Shown: positions 17,832 through 28,394, numbered from the stretch's first letter. The stretch is 64,000 nucleotides of DNA from JAKVCB01 sp965243695 (GCA_965243695.1 CBDEWC010000047.1:443010-507009); one strand, 5' to 3'. Made by a program: numbers and translations. The notes: generated from the letters alone by a model not told the origin.

Positions 17832-20513
17832 ATGGCTTTTCGATTTGACAAACTGACGATCAAAGCTCAGGAAGCGGTTCAACACGCGCAAGAGTTGGCG
17901 GCTGATGCGGGAAATCCTCAAATTGAGCCACTGCATCTGCTTGCTACGCTGATTGTACAGCAAGAAGGAATCGTGCTTCCGCTGCTCGACAAGATGGGTG
18001 TGAATGTAAGTCAACTTCAACAGATGGTTGAAGACGAACGGAGTCATTTGCCCAAAGCCACCGGTGGTGCCCAACCACAGCTTGCCGGTTCGCTGACAAA
18101 AATTCTGGAAGGGGCACAGAGTGAAGCTGCAACGATGAAAGATGAGTTTGTCTCGACGGAGCACCTGCTGCTGGCGTTGGTCAAGGTTCCATCTCCTGCC
18201 CAGGAGATGCTCAAGCTCAATGCGGTTACGGAGAAAGACGTTTTGGAGGCCCTGCAGCAGGTCCGCGGGAGTACCCGGGTTACCGATCCTTCCCCGGAGG
18301 GAAAGTTCCAGGCATTGGAAAAATATGGTATCGATCTTGTCGAGCGGGCGCAGCAGGGCAAGCTTGACCCGGTCATTGGACGGGACGAGGAAATTCGCCG
18401 TGTGATACAGGTTCTCTCCCGTCGCACGAAGAACAATCCTGTGCTGATTGGAGATCCAGGTGTTGGAAAAACGGCAATTGCCGAAGGGCTTGCCCTGCGA
18501 ATTGTGCAGAGTGACGTACCTGAGAGCCTCAAGAATCGGCGAGTGGTAGCTCTCGATCTGGGAGCTTTACTTGCCGGTACCAAGTACCGTGGCGAATTTG
18601 AAGAGCGTCTCAAGGCTTTGCTGAATGAAACCACTGATGCTGGAAACGTGGTTCTCTTTATTGATGAACTGCACACGGTTGTTGGCGCTGGAGCTGCCGA
18701 AGGTGGCAGCGATGCGGCCAACTTGCTCAAGCCTGCTTTGGCGCGGGGAGAACTCCGCTGCATTGGCGCGACGACGCTCGATGAATACCGCAAATACATT
18801 GAAAAAGATGCAGCCCTCGAACGGCGTTTTCAACCGGTCTACGTGGGAGAGCCCTCGGTTGAAGACACGATTGCCATCTTGCGAGGGTTGAAGCCGCGTT
18901 ACGAAGCGCATCATAAGGGAGTACGGATCAAGGACTCGGCCCTCGTAGCAGCGACGGAGCTTTCCAGTCGGTATATCAGCGACCGCTACCTTCCCGATAA
19001 AGCGATTGACCTGATGGACGAGGCCACTAGTCGTTTGGCGATGGAACTCGAGAGCGTTCCGGAGGAAATCGACAAGGTCCAACGGCGAGTGATGCAATTG
19101 GAGCTGGCGGCCCGCCAACTGGCCGAGGAAACCGAGGAGCATGCGCGTCAGCGGTTGGCTGATATCAACGAAGAAATGGACGAACTTCGCCGCGAGTTGG
19201 CAAGCTTGCGTGAGCAGTGGGAGGCAGAGAAAATTGGACTTGGCGATGTGGCGGAAGTCCAGCAGCAGCTGGAGCAAGCAAAGCTTGAATATCAGCAACA
19301 GGCCAACGCGATCAACGAAAAACAGTCAACCAGCCAGGTCGTGGGCGAAGCCGAGTACCAGAAGCTTTATGAGCTGGACACCCAGTTGAAAAAGCTTGCC
19401 GGGCACTTGCAGGAAGCCGAGGCCCACCAGAGTGCAGCAAAAACAGCGCCCCAGCAAACTTCAAAACGCCTCTTGCGACAAGAAGTGGGGCCCGAAGAAA
19501 TTGCAGAAGTCGTGAGTGCTTGGACCGGAATCCCCGTCACCCGCATGATGGAAACCGAGCGGGCCAAGTTGCTGATACTCGAGGAACGGTTGCACCAACG
19601 GGTCGTCGGCCAGGATGAAGCGGTCACTGCGGTGGCCAATGCCGTACGACGTAGCCGCAGTGGGCTGCAAGACGCCAGCCGTCCTATTGGTTCTTTCGTT
19701 TTTTGTGGGCCAACCGGGGTGGGAAAGACCGAACTCTGCAAAGCGCTTGCTGCCATCCTGTTTGACGATGAGCACGCCATGGTTCGGCTCGATATGAGCG
19801 AATTTATGGAAAAACACACGGTGAGTCGATTAATTGGCGCCCCTCCCGGATACGTCGGTTTTGAAGAGGGCGGAAAACTCACCGAAGCTGTTCGCCGGCG
19901 CCCCTATTCGGTGATTCTTCTTGACGAGATCGAAAAGGCCCATCGGGATGTTTTCAACATTCTGCTGCAAGTTCTCGACGACGGTCGCTTGACCGACAAC
20001 CACGGGCATACCGTGGACTTTACCAACACCATTGTCGTGATGACTTCCAATGTTGGGAGCCCGTTGATTCAGGAGATTTCCGCTGAGGGTGGAACCGATG
20101 AACAAATGCGGACGGCGGTGACCGAGGCCATGCAGGCCCGATTTTTGCCTGAGTTCCTTAACCGGATTGATGAGACGATTATCTTCCATCCATTGAACCG
20201 GGCACAGATTCGCTCGATTGTTGATTTTCAGATTGAGGCGTTGGCAAAGCTGTTGGCGGCACAGCAGTTGGGGCTTGAAGTCACCGACTCGGCCCGGCAG
20301 GAGATTGCCAACCGCGGTTACGACCCGATTTATGGTGCCCGGCCGCTCAAACGGATCATCCAGCAGCAGTTGCAGAATCCGCTGGCTACGGAGCTTCTCA
20401 AAGGCAGTTTTCCTGAAGAGAGCACCGTGAAGGTCGATTTTGACGGCGACCAGTTTTCGTTTTCGAGTGGCCGCCGGACGGAGAAAAATTCGTCGCTTTT
20501 GTCGGCTCTATAA
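17832..20513 (+). CDS. clpB: Disaggregase ClpB (Hsp100)
   Basis: Hexameric AAA+ unfoldase that extracts proteins from aggregates together with DnaK. The N domain covers residues 1-145. AAA1 has Walker A GDPGVGKT near residue 208. The coiled-coil M domain (about 400-530) is what distinguishes ClpB from ClpA and ClpC. AAA2 has Walker A GPTGVGKT near residue 626 and Walker B VILLDEIEKAH. It has 893 residues. Its position after dnaK fits a shared stress response, although no heat-shock promoter element was seen. Confidence 0.98.
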   Translation: MAFRFDKLTIKAQEAVQHAQELAADAGNPQIEPLHLLATLIVQQEGIVLPLLDKMGVNVSQLQQMVEDERSHLPKATGGAQPQLAGSLTKILEGAQSEAATMKDEFVSTEHLLLALVKVPSPAQEMLKLNAVTEKDVLEALQQVRGSTRVTDPSPEGKFQALEKYGIDLVERAQQGKLDPVIGRDEEIRRVIQVLSRRTKNNPVLIGDPGVGKTAIAEGLALRIVQSDVPESLKNRRVVALDLGALLAGTKYRGEFEERLKALLNETTDAGNVVLFIDELHTVVGAGAAEGGSDAANLLKPALARGELRCIGATTLDEYRKYIEKDAALERRFQPVYVGEPSVEDTIAILRGLKPRYEAHHKGVRIKDSALVAATELSSRYISDRYLPDKAIDLMDEATSRLAMELESVPEEIDKVQRRVMQLELAARQLAEETEEHARQRLADINEEMDELRRELASLREQWEAEKIGLGDVAEVQQQLEQAKLEYQQQANAINEKQSTSQVVGEAEYQKLYELDTQLKKLAGHLQEAEAHQSAAKTAPQQTSKRLLRQEVGPEEIAEVVSAWTGIPVTRMMETERAKLLILEERLHQRVVGQDEAVTAVANAVRRSRSGLQDASRPIGSFVFCGPTGVGKTELCKALAAILFDDEHAMVRLDMSEFMEKHTVSRLIGAPPGYVGFEEGGKLTEAVRRRPYSVILLDEIEKAHRDVFNILLQVLDDGRLTDNHGHTVDFTNTIVVMTSNVGSPLIQEISAEGGTDEQMRTAVTEAMQARFLPEFLNRIDETIIFHPLNRAQIRSIVDFQIEALAKLLAAQQLGLEVTDSARQEIANRGYDPIYGARPLKRIIQQQLQNPLATELLKGSFPEESTVKVDFDGDQFSFSSGRRTEKNSSLLSAL

Positions 20514-20677
20514 TGCGGCGGTGGTCTTCGGCCAGGCGGCTCTTCCGGCCGTCCGGCAAAGACTGCCAAACGACCAAACGACCGCAGATTGCCAAAAGAC
20601 CAAAGTCCAGCCTAGGTCGGCATGGTCAAGAGGGCTCTCCACCGGAGCAGGCCGAAACTCGGAAGCAACCGGCGGCT

Positions 20678-20869
20678 TTAGCGGTCGACTTCTTCCAGGT
20701 TCCAATTGGCGATCAGCACTTCCGCGCCGGGGCTGATTGACCGCAGTTTACGGGCGATTTCAGCTTTTTCGCTCTTGGTTGCCTTCGGCAGCCGGTTTTG
20801 CAGATGGGTGAGCTGGCTACGGCGATGCCGACGCCGTTTGATTTCTTTTCGTCTTTCGCTACAGGGCAC
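20678..20869 (-). CDS. Small basic DUF6800-like protein
   Basis: A 63-residue, highly basic protein with a GTG start. It begins with SERRKEIKRRRHRR, contains KATKSEKAEIARKLR, and ends with ISPGAEVLIANWNLEE. I recognise this pattern from a small family restricted to planctomycetes and their relatives (DUF6800), of unknown function. The basic helical N-terminus suggests nucleic-acid or ribosome contact; that is inference. It lies between clpB (opposite strand) and tRNA-Ser, just outside the genomic island, so it belongs to the core chromosome. Confidence 0.7.
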   Translation of the reverse strand: MPCSERRKEIKRRRHRRSQLTHLQNRLPKATKSEKAEIARKLRSISPGAEVLIANWNLEEVDR

Positions 20870-20955
20870 CGAGATTACCTCTGGGATTTAAAAGGATTTA
20901 AAATAAGGGGCGAAAAGTCGTGTCGATCTGGAACCACACGACCATTCCTTGTAAC

Positions 20956-22263
<1,308 letters not shown>

Positions 22264-22426
22264 AGCGGGCGAAAATACGCTGCGCGAAAATCAGACTTGC
22301 ACTAGGTGTTGTTCTTGCAACAACTTGGTCACGTCGATTAAGATTGTTTTAGCTTTCGTGCGGCAAGCACCTCATCCAAGTCATGCGCGGAGATTGTTCT
22401 TGAGTCATTGAACTAACAGACTTGCC

Positions 22427-23461
22427 ATGATCCATCATCGCACGCGGGGTTTTACGCTTATCGAACTGCTTGTCGTGATCGCCATCATCGGCATCCTCAT
22501 CGCCTTGCTTCTACCAGCAGTTCAGTCGGCCCGCGAAGCGGCTCGGCGGGCACAATGCGCCAACAACAGCAGGCAAATTGGGCTGGCCTGTCACGAATTC
22601 TTGGAGGCCCGCACGATACTCCCCTACAGCGAATTCACTTGGGCGGACAAGTGTGATCCGGCAAGTGATACGCTCAGAGGGCGGCTCAATGCGCGAGAAG
22701 GTGGGAACGGGACCAGCTTTTTACTCCTTGTCTTGCCGTACCTCGAGGAACAGCCACTCTACGATCGGTTTGTCAAATGCAACGCCTTCGAGGGGATTTT
22801 TGCCCGCACCCGTGGCCTCAAAGGGGGTTTGGGTCCGGACGATCGCATCTGCCTCAGGGAACTTGTGCAGACGGTCGTGGAGAAGTTTCACTGCCCAACG
22901 GACGATTTCGCCACCGGATTGGTTCGCGACCAACCCGATTGGGTCGGGCAACCTCTGGCGCTCACCAACTACAAGGGCAACACGGGGAACACACTGGTTG
23001 TCAGCCAATTGTTTAGTTGGAATCCTCCGCAACCTGGCGAACCGTGGGCGCGCGATCGGCACGGAAGCGACAAGTGCAACTCTGGCTTGTTTTGGCGGAA
23101 CGATTATCTTTATAAGAAGCCGCGTTGGCAAACCATGACCGACGGTTCAAGTCATACATTTTTGATCGGCGAAGCCCTGCCCGAGTTCGATCAACATTCC
23201 TCGTGGCCATTCGCCAACGGACCATGGGCGACCTGTTCGATCCCTCCGAATCACTACAACGGGCTCTCGTCCCAACAGTTGGCAAACCTCAGAAAAAACC
23301 ATATTGAAAGCCTTGGCTTCCGTAGTCGCCATCCAGGCGGCCTGCATTTTGCTTTTGCGGACGCCTCGCTTCACTTCATCTCCGAGTCGATCGACATGTA
23401 TACGTATCGGGCGCTGAGCACGCGACGCGGGGCAGAACCTTCCAGTAACCGCAATTTTTGA
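22427..23461 (+). CDS. DUF1559 pilin-like protein (inverted-pair copy A)
   Basis: Planctomycete-specific DUF1559 protein, 344 residues. The N-terminus has a type IV pilin or type II pseudopilin signal (RGFTLIELLVVIAIIGILIA), predicted to be cleaved before Phe and to anchor the protein in the membrane. REAARRAQCANN and LPYLEEQPLYDRF are family landmarks, and the C-terminus has the H-rich HPGGLHFAFADAS, a variant of the usual H-x9-DG. Function is unknown. A lipoprotein gene starts right after it, a usual pairing for this family. The paralogue at 24783 is very similar. Confidence 0.93.
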   Translation: MIHHRTRGFTLIELLVVIAIIGILIALLLPAVQSAREAARRAQCANNSRQIGLACHEFLEARTILPYSEFTWADKCDPASDTLRGRLNAREGGNGTSFLLLVLPYLEEQPLYDRFVKCNAFEGIFARTRGLKGGLGPDDRICLRELVQTVVEKFHCPTDDFATGLVRDQPDWVGQPLALTNYKGNTGNTLVVSQLFSWNPPQPGEPWARDRHGSDKCNSGLFWRNDYLYKKPRWQTMTDGSSHTFLIGEALPEFDQHSSWPFANGPWATCSIPPNHYNGLSSQQLANLRKNHIESLGFRSRHPGGLHFAFADASLHFISESIDMYTYRALSTRRGAEPSSNRNF

Positions 23462-23529
23462 TTGCGATGGATCCGACGATGGACGGTAAGAAGACGAATT
23501 GCTTGTCAAGAATTTCTCGCCGTGTCCCC

Positions 23530-23898
23530 ATGCATCGTCGCCTCGCCTGCGTACTGTTCGTGTGTGCCTCGCTATCCTCGCTGGCTGGTTGCCGTGAAAC
23601 GCTGGAATCGACCGTCACAGGTACGGTCACCTACAAGGGACAGCCTGTGCCGCTGGCTCTGATGAATTTTCATTTTCAGGGGCGGGGTGCGATGGCCTAT
23701 GCGATGACCGAGAAGGATGGAACCTATCACGCCCTCACGGCTTCGAAGGTTGGGTTAAAGGACGGGACGTATCGAGTTGCAATCGAGGCAACTACGATCG
23801 AGATTCCCAAACGCTATGGTTCCATCGAATCGTCTCAATTGGAAGTCGTGGTCCAAAGAGGGAAAAACCAATTTGATATTGAGTTGACTGACGAATAG
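23530..23898 (+). CDS. Small secreted lipoprotein downstream of DUF1559
   Basis: A 122-residue protein with a lipoprotein signal (basic start, hydrophobic core, SSLAGC lipobox). The remainder has the pattern VTGTVTYKGQPVP..., MTEKDGTY and GTYRVAIEA, resembling the carboxypeptidase-regulatory-like beta-sandwich lipoproteins that often follow DUF1559 genes in planctomycetes. The ATG at 23530 places the signal at the N-terminus. The frame is open back to a TTG at 23458, which overlaps the DUF1559 stop by four bases, so coupling from an upstream start is possible. Confidence 0.75.
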   Translation: MHRRLACVLFVCASLSSLAGCRETLESTVTGTVTYKGQPVPLALMNFHFQGRGAMAYAMTEKDGTYHALTASKVGLKDGTYRVAIEATTIEIPKRYGSIESSQLEVVVQRGKNQFDIELTDE

Positions 23899-24043
23899 AC
23901 GGTTTGTGGAAGTTCTCGTGGGTCGCACGAGTCGCTTTGAAGCGCCGCCTTGGTCGGCCACCGTGGCGATGCGGATCGCTTGATCTGGCAACGTGAAGTA
24001 TGGTGGGCCGCCGCTCATCTTTAATTAGGCTGTTCCAAGGAAA

Positions 24044-24385
24044 ATGTGGGGGCCCTACGTCAGTCGTGATCGTAAGCCACTTACCAAGTTGCGGATTCGC
24101 GTTCGAGTCATTTACCGCACGGCAAAGTCACCTTGTTGCGGCGTGCCCTTGGGAGGTATCAGTACCGGCTGTCTCGACATCGATCCGACCGGAACGATAG
24201 GGTTTTGCACGATTTTCAGCGGCTATCCTCGCGAACCGAAGCTGTTTGAACCCTTCTTAAGCTTGACCGTGGGAGATGAGACTTGGGTGCTTGTCGCGAA
24301 GCAGGGGTCCAAACCAGGTAGCTGCGAAAACGGCAAGGAAACTCGAGCGGGTAGGGTTGGTCAAGTTGCGCACATTTGTTTTTAG
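24044..24385 (+). pseudogene. N-terminal fragment of a GH116-like (DUF608) glycoside hydrolase
   Basis: The translation contains CGVPLGGISTGCLDIDPTG followed by FSGYPREPKLFEPFLSLTVGD, which I recognise from the N-terminal region of GH116/DUF608 bile-acid beta-glucosidase-like proteins. The similarity ends near WVLVAKQG. After that the frame is unrelated and runs into the next fragment. Most of a protein of several hundred residues is missing, so this is a relic. Confidence 0.6.
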
Positions 24386-24561
24386 CAAACCCATTCTGCT
24401 ACAACGTCACGAACGGTCCCGTTCACATTCGTGACCTCCAGGCAACGATGCTTCACTTGCTGGGCATCGATCACAGGCGTCTTACGTTCCCATTCCAGGG
24501 ACTCGATCACAAACTAACCGGCGTGCTGCCTAGCCGCGTGGTCGAGGAAATCATTCCCTGA
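24376..24561 (+). pseudogene. C-terminal fragment of a DUF1501 protein
   Basis: RDLQATMLHLLGIDHRRLTF, FQGLDHKLTGV and VVEEII match the last 50 or so residues of planctomycete DUF1501 (sulfatase-like, Tat-exported) proteins. The conserved VTNGPVHIRDL begins the match; everything upstream is missing. A second, independent DUF1501 3' end is at 32660. Confidence 0.65.
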
Positions 24562-24644
24562 GCAAACAGCGGTCACTGCGTCACCGCCCACGACGACCAG
24601 ATCGAGAGCGTCATCTGCCGGCGATCCGATCGATTCCTCCCCTG

Positions 24645-24764
24645 ATGGAAGTGCTCGAAAATCGCCGGACACTCAGTGCTCCCACCGTGACGGGAGTAAA
24701 TCCACCGACTGGCGTGCACAACGCTCCATTCGATAGCCGATACAGCGTTCCCGAAGTTCTTTAA
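24645..24764 (+). pseudogene. N-terminal stub of a large surface protein (LEDR-like motif plus TIG start)
   Basis: A 39-residue frame: MEVLENRRTLSAPTVTGV, then NPPTGVHNAP. It looks like the LExRxLLS export-associated motif at the start of large planctomycete surface proteins, followed by the first strand of an IPT/TIG domain. It stops at 24764, just before the DUF1559 copy on the other strand. Too short for certainty. Confidence 0.4.
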
Positions 24765-24782
24765 TGAGCTTTACCAAGTGAG

Positions 24783-25814
24783 TCACCAATCGCCCAACAG
24801 CTCGCTTTTGGCGCGCGTACTGAGAGCGCGATAGGTGTACCCATCGATCGATTCAGAGATGTAGTGGACCGCCCCGTCTGCAAAACAAAAATGGGCGCCA
24901 CCGGGATGGCGGGACCGGAAGCCGAGACTCTCCACGTGGTTCGACCGCAATGTCGCCAGCTGTGCATTCGACAGCCCAAGGAAGTGGTTTAGAGGAATGG
25001 AAGTTGTGGCCCAAGGACCATTGGAAAACGACCACGAAGAGGCTTGATCAAATTCGGGCAGTGCCTCACCAATCATAAAGGTGTGGCTCGTGCCGTCGGT
25101 GATGCCTCGCCAGCGCGGCTTCTTATAAAGATAGTCGTTCCGCCAGAACAAACCTCGATTGCACTTATCGGTGCGGTGGACATCGATCGGGACATCGTGA
25201 TTGGGAAACCATGGCGGTGGCCAAGCGAATCTACGGGTGATGATGAGTGTGTTGCCAGTGTTTCCTTTGTAGTTGGTTACTGCCTGAGGTTGGCCGACCC
25301 AATCGGGTTGGTCGCGAACCAATCCGGTGGCGAATTCGTCCGTTGGGCAGTGAAACTTTTCCACGACCGTCTGCACAAGTTCCCTGAGGCAGATGCGATC
25401 GTCCGGACCCAAACCCCCTTTGAGGCCACGGGTGCGGGCAAAAATCCCCTCGAAGGCGTTGCATTTGACAAACCGATCGTAGAGTGGCTGTTCCTCGAGG
25501 TACGGCAAGATCAGGAGCAAAAAGCTGGTCCCGTTCCCACCTTCTCGCGCCTTGACCTCCCCGATGATCGCATCACTTGCCGGATCACACTTGTCCGCCC
25601 AAGTGAATTCGCTGTAGGGGAGTATCTTGCGGGCGTCCAAGAATTCGTGACAGGCCAGCCCGATTTGCCTGCTGTTGTTGGCGCATTGTGCCCGCCGAGC
25701 CGCTTCGCGGGCCGACTGAACTGCTGGTAGAAGCAAGGCGATGAGGATGCCGATGATGGCAATCACAACAAGCAGTTCGATAAGCGTAAAACCCCGCGTG
25801 CGATGATGGATCAT
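24783..25814 (-). CDS. DUF1559 pilin-like protein (inverted-pair copy B)
   Basis: A 343-residue DUF1559 protein, near-identical to copy A through the pilin-like signal and most of the body. It differs in the segment after NYKGNTGNT and in the last 15 residues. The pilin signal RGFTLIELLVVIAIIGILIA and the C-terminal HPGGAHFCFADGAVH are intact, so the gene appears functional. It has no lipoprotein gene directly downstream; its stop faces the LEDR/TIG stub. Its upstream region is the inverted copy of the region between the integrase and copy A. Confidence 0.92.
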   Translation of the reverse strand: MIHHRTRGFTLIELLVVIAIIGILIALLLPAVQSAREAARRAQCANNSRQIGLACHEFLDARKILPYSEFTWADKCDPASDAIIGEVKAREGGNGTSFLLLILPYLEEQPLYDRFVKCNAFEGIFARTRGLKGGLGPDDRICLRELVQTVVEKFHCPTDEFATGLVRDQPDWVGQPQAVTNYKGNTGNTLIITRRFAWPPPWFPNHDVPIDVHRTDKCNRGLFWRNDYLYKKPRWRGITDGTSHTFMIGEALPEFDQASSWSFSNGPWATTSIPLNHFLGLSNAQLATLRSNHVESLGFRSRHPGGAHFCFADGAVHYISESIDGYTYRALSTRAKSELLGDW

Positions 25815-26037
25815 GGCAAGTCTGTTAGTTCAATAACTCAAGAACAATCTCCGCGCATGACTTGGATGAGGTGCTTGCCGCACGAAAGCTAAAACAATCT
25901 TAATCGACGTGACCGAGTTGTTGCTAGAACAACACCTAGTGCAAGTCTGATTTTCGCGTAGCGTATTTTCGCCCGCTTTGGTCGAGGATCCGAGAATTTT
26001 TCACACGATTACATCTGTCAGACACCGACTAGTGCTG
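24783..26037 (-). repeat. Right arm of a 1.25-kb inverted duplication
   Basis: Inverted copy of 22204-23461 with a DUF1559 paralogue on the minus strand and a stub of the integrase 5' end on the plus strand. The arms flank about 1.3 kb of lipoprotein gene and gene fragments. No transposase or short terminal repeat was found at the arm ends. Confidence 0.85.
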
Positions 26038-26136
26038 CGTTGTTTGTTAGCCGCGATCCTCATCGCTAGGGTCGACGCGATGCAGGCAAACATCGTCTTC
26101 AACGGAGGCGACGCACGACGAGCCGCCGACCGGTGA
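25978..26136 (+). pseudogene. Duplicated integrase 5' stub fused to foreign sequence
   Basis: A 52-codon frame. Its first 20 codons repeat the start of the island integrase (TTG start, VEDPR, TSVRHRLVL). After the duplication breakpoint at 26037 it continues in frame with RCLLAAILIARVDAMQANIV, a signal-peptide-like stretch, and stops at 26136. It is probably a by-product of the inverted duplication rather than a gene. Confidence 0.55.
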
Positions 26137-26142
26137 ACGCCA

Positions 26143-27222
26143 TTACGACGACACTCCGTCACGGCGACAATTGCCACGAACCGCCGCTGCGAAGGCAGAC
26201 AAAACCAGCAGTGACAGGGAGAAGGTGGTCGGCTCGGGAACGGCGGCGAGTGTAGCTGAACCGCTGCCGACACCTGAGTTGCCGAAGCGGTCCCTCCAGA
26301 ACATGTAGTCAGCGGCTCCGACAGGAGTTCCCAGTAGCGTCGGGTCACGATTCGGGAAGTCGACCACCTGCCCCTCATTGTCACCGAACACGGTATAATC
26401 GGCCGCGTTGACCATGCCGTCGTTGCTGTAGTCGCCGAGGACGCCGCCAGTGTCGCAGTTACTCAGACATTCGATGTTCACCTGCAGGCCTACCCAGTCA
26501 TTACCGTTGATATAGATATCAATCGCATCACCCGCTAAAAGGTGCACTTCGATCTGATCGGTAAAGGCACTGGCCGCGCCTATAGCTTCTGTATTTTCGA
26601 ATGGAATATGGACCATCATGCGTCCAGGAGTAGGAGGAGTCGTGTCGTAAAAAGGAGGAGACCCGTAAATCATCAGCATGTCCAAATCCAGGGGATTAGT
26701 CACCACCTCTCGACCGGCGTACCCACCCCACGTTACCCTGTAATCACCCTCTACGTCAGTTGTCCAAACGGCACCGGTGAAGCCAAATCCGCCGACGTCC
26801 CCCGCCTGATAGTTGGTACACGGGGCGTTGTTACTGCACGGGCCCGGGACTGCGGCAGCTGAGTCGAAGACCGCCATCGCTGACGCAGCGGCAGGTTGGA
26901 TCGGGTTACCGAAGGGGCCAGCATCTGGTCCATTCCACCACATAACACCATCATGAGGCAGTTCGACATTGGAGCCACCCACCGACGAAGGACCCTTGAC
27001 CGCAGTCGTATAATGTGGCTGTCCGCCTCCTGCACGGAATCCCCAGGTGGCCGTCCCGACCTGAACGGGGTTCATTGCCGTGGCAAGATTGTCTGGGTCC
27101 GGGATACTAGCACGCAAGCCATCGGCAAGGTCCCAGCTTGTGATTTGACCGTTGGCAACAGTGCTCCAACTAAACAAGGACACAATAAAAAATGATGCAA
27201 GAAGTCTCAGCAAATGCTTCAT
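26143..27222 (-). CDS. Secreted PEP-CTERM protein with dockerin-like repeats
   Basis: A 359-residue exported protein. It has an N-terminal signal peptide (about residues 1-25), a central domain of unknown function, a calcium-loop dockerin-like pair (GDYSNDGMVNAADYTVF and GAADYMFWRDRFG) and a C-terminal PEP-CTERM signal (VPEPTTFSLSLLVLSAFAAA followed by basic residues). Such tails are processed by exosortase, which is expected elsewhere in the genome. A truncated paralogue lies upstream at 27546 on the same strand. The gene lies inside the island. Confidence 0.85.
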   Translation of the reverse strand: MKHLLRLLASFFIVSLFSWSTVANGQITSWDLADGLRASIPDPDNLATAMNPVQVGTATWGFRAGGGQPHYTTAVKGPSSVGGSNVELPHDGVMWWNGPDAGPFGNPIQPAAASAMAVFDSAAAVPGPCSNNAPCTNYQAGDVGGFGFTGAVWTTDVEGDYRVTWGGYAGREVVTNPLDLDMLMIYGSPPFYDTTPPTPGRMMVHIPFENTEAIGAASAFTDQIEVHLLAGDAIDIYINGNDWVGLQVNIECLSNCDTGGVLGDYSNDGMVNAADYTVFGDNEGQVVDFPNRDPTLLGTPVGAADYMFWRDRFGNSGVGSGSATLAAVPEPTTFSLSLLVLSAFAAAVRGNCRRDGVSS

Positions 27223-27510
27223 TTCTTTTCTCCTAGCGGTAAGCTCTTTTCAAGGCAAGAAGTCATCCATTCGTCAGGATGAAAACTGCCGGTTTGAGGA
27301 ACTTGTCAGCCACACAAGGCACTTTTCGCAGTCTGTAACCTTCCTCTTCGGACGATCAATAAACGGCGCGGCATTGATCTCGATTGTCGGGCAACGGCCA
27401 CCACGGTTTGGCACTGCAGTGGCCGCTACTTCTAGGTGTCTCATTGAAAACAATGTGACTATTATAACAACTTCTTCCACCGGTATTGGTCAAAATCGTC
27501 AATTCAGTCG

Positions 27511-27551
27511 CCAGCCTAGCCAGTCCCAGCCTAGCCAGTCTCAGCCTAGCT
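27511..27551. repeat. Short tandem repeat, 15-base unit
   Basis: Almost three copies of a unit read as cagcctagccagtcc, with one C/T difference, lie between the two PEP-CTERM genes, just beyond the 3' end of the truncated one. No coding role is apparent. Confidence 0.7.
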
Positions 27552-28055
27552 TTTTGGCACAACGCTACGTGTGCGACGCGTCAGCAGCTGTCCTCCGAGA
27601 CCGAGCAGTGCCAATCCCATCGTGGTTGGCTCTGGTATCTGTTCAATGCTCAAAATCAGGCCTGCCCAGTCACCGAGTCCTCGACCGTTGATATAGAGAT
27701 CAACCGCACCACCCGCTGCGAGGTCGAAGATTTCGGTGTTCACGATTGCCTTGGCCGCGCCAAGATGGCCTTCCTGGGTAAACGAATTAACAAAGGGACC
27801 GTATCGACCACCGGGGTGAGCGATCGTGTTGTAATAGGGAGCAGGCCCGGCAAACAAAACCATGTCAAGTTCGCGAGGAGGATCATTCACAAAATCTCGG
27901 CCGGCGTATCCACCCCACGTCACCTTGAATCTACCCGCTACGGAAGTTGTCCAAACGGCACCGGTGTGGGTATATCCGCCGACATCGCCCGCCCCATAAT
28001 TAGTACATGGGCTAGAGGCACCCTCGGGGGATAATTTCGCCGGAGCGCCCCGCAA
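27546..28055 (-). pseudogene. 5'-truncated PEP-CTERM paralogue
   Basis: A 169-residue frame that aligns with residues from about 130 onward of the protein at 26143: PCTNYGAGDVGG, TGAVWTT, VTWGGYAGR and DLYINGRG..GDWAG are shared. It ends with the PEP-CTERM signal IPEPTTMGLALLGLGG followed by basic residues. It lacks the signal peptide and first domain, and also the dockerin-like region. The 5' break at about 28040 abuts integrase-derived sequence. It cannot be exported as it stands, so I call it a relic. Confidence 0.7.
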
Positions 28056-28370
28056 CTTGAAGTCAGTTTCGACATCCCGGAACCTTCCACGTTTTTTCTG
28101 GCGATTCTCGGCGTACTTGCCGTGTCACGTGCCGACAAACGTCCTGCCTACTGTGGCACAACGCGTTGTCCCAGTGTGGAACAAAGCAAATGTAAACCAC
28201 GTTTACAAAGAGGTTGTCGGTCGTTGTGTTGCGCAACTGGGTCACCCCATGTTTTGGTGTAGCCTCTTTTTTTGTGCGCACTATTTTGCGGACAACTACG
28301 GACCCTACACGCACCCCTGGGGGGTGCGGGCAAAACCGTATTGCTGGCACACCTCCAGATCAGGCGCCTA
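28056..28370. other. Non-coding stretch beyond the integrase relic
   Basis: About 315 bases without a supported gene. The part from 28260 to 28370 is similar to 33045-33157: both contain tgtgcgcactattttg, then gacaacta, a CCCC/GGGG-rich stretch, and cacctccagatca. This is therefore the conserved 3' flank of the integrase tail. Confidence 0.55.
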
Positions 28371-28394
28371 CAGAGGCCCTTCTAAGGGCCTCTG
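28371..28394 (-). terminator. Hairpin at the end of integrase relic 1
   Basis: A perfect 11-bp inverted repeat (cagaggccctt / aagggcctctg) with a two-base centre. The stop codon of the integrase tail (28382-28384, minus strand) falls in the loop. There is no long T run, so termination is likely but not certain. A variant of the same hairpin is at 33158. Confidence 0.6.
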
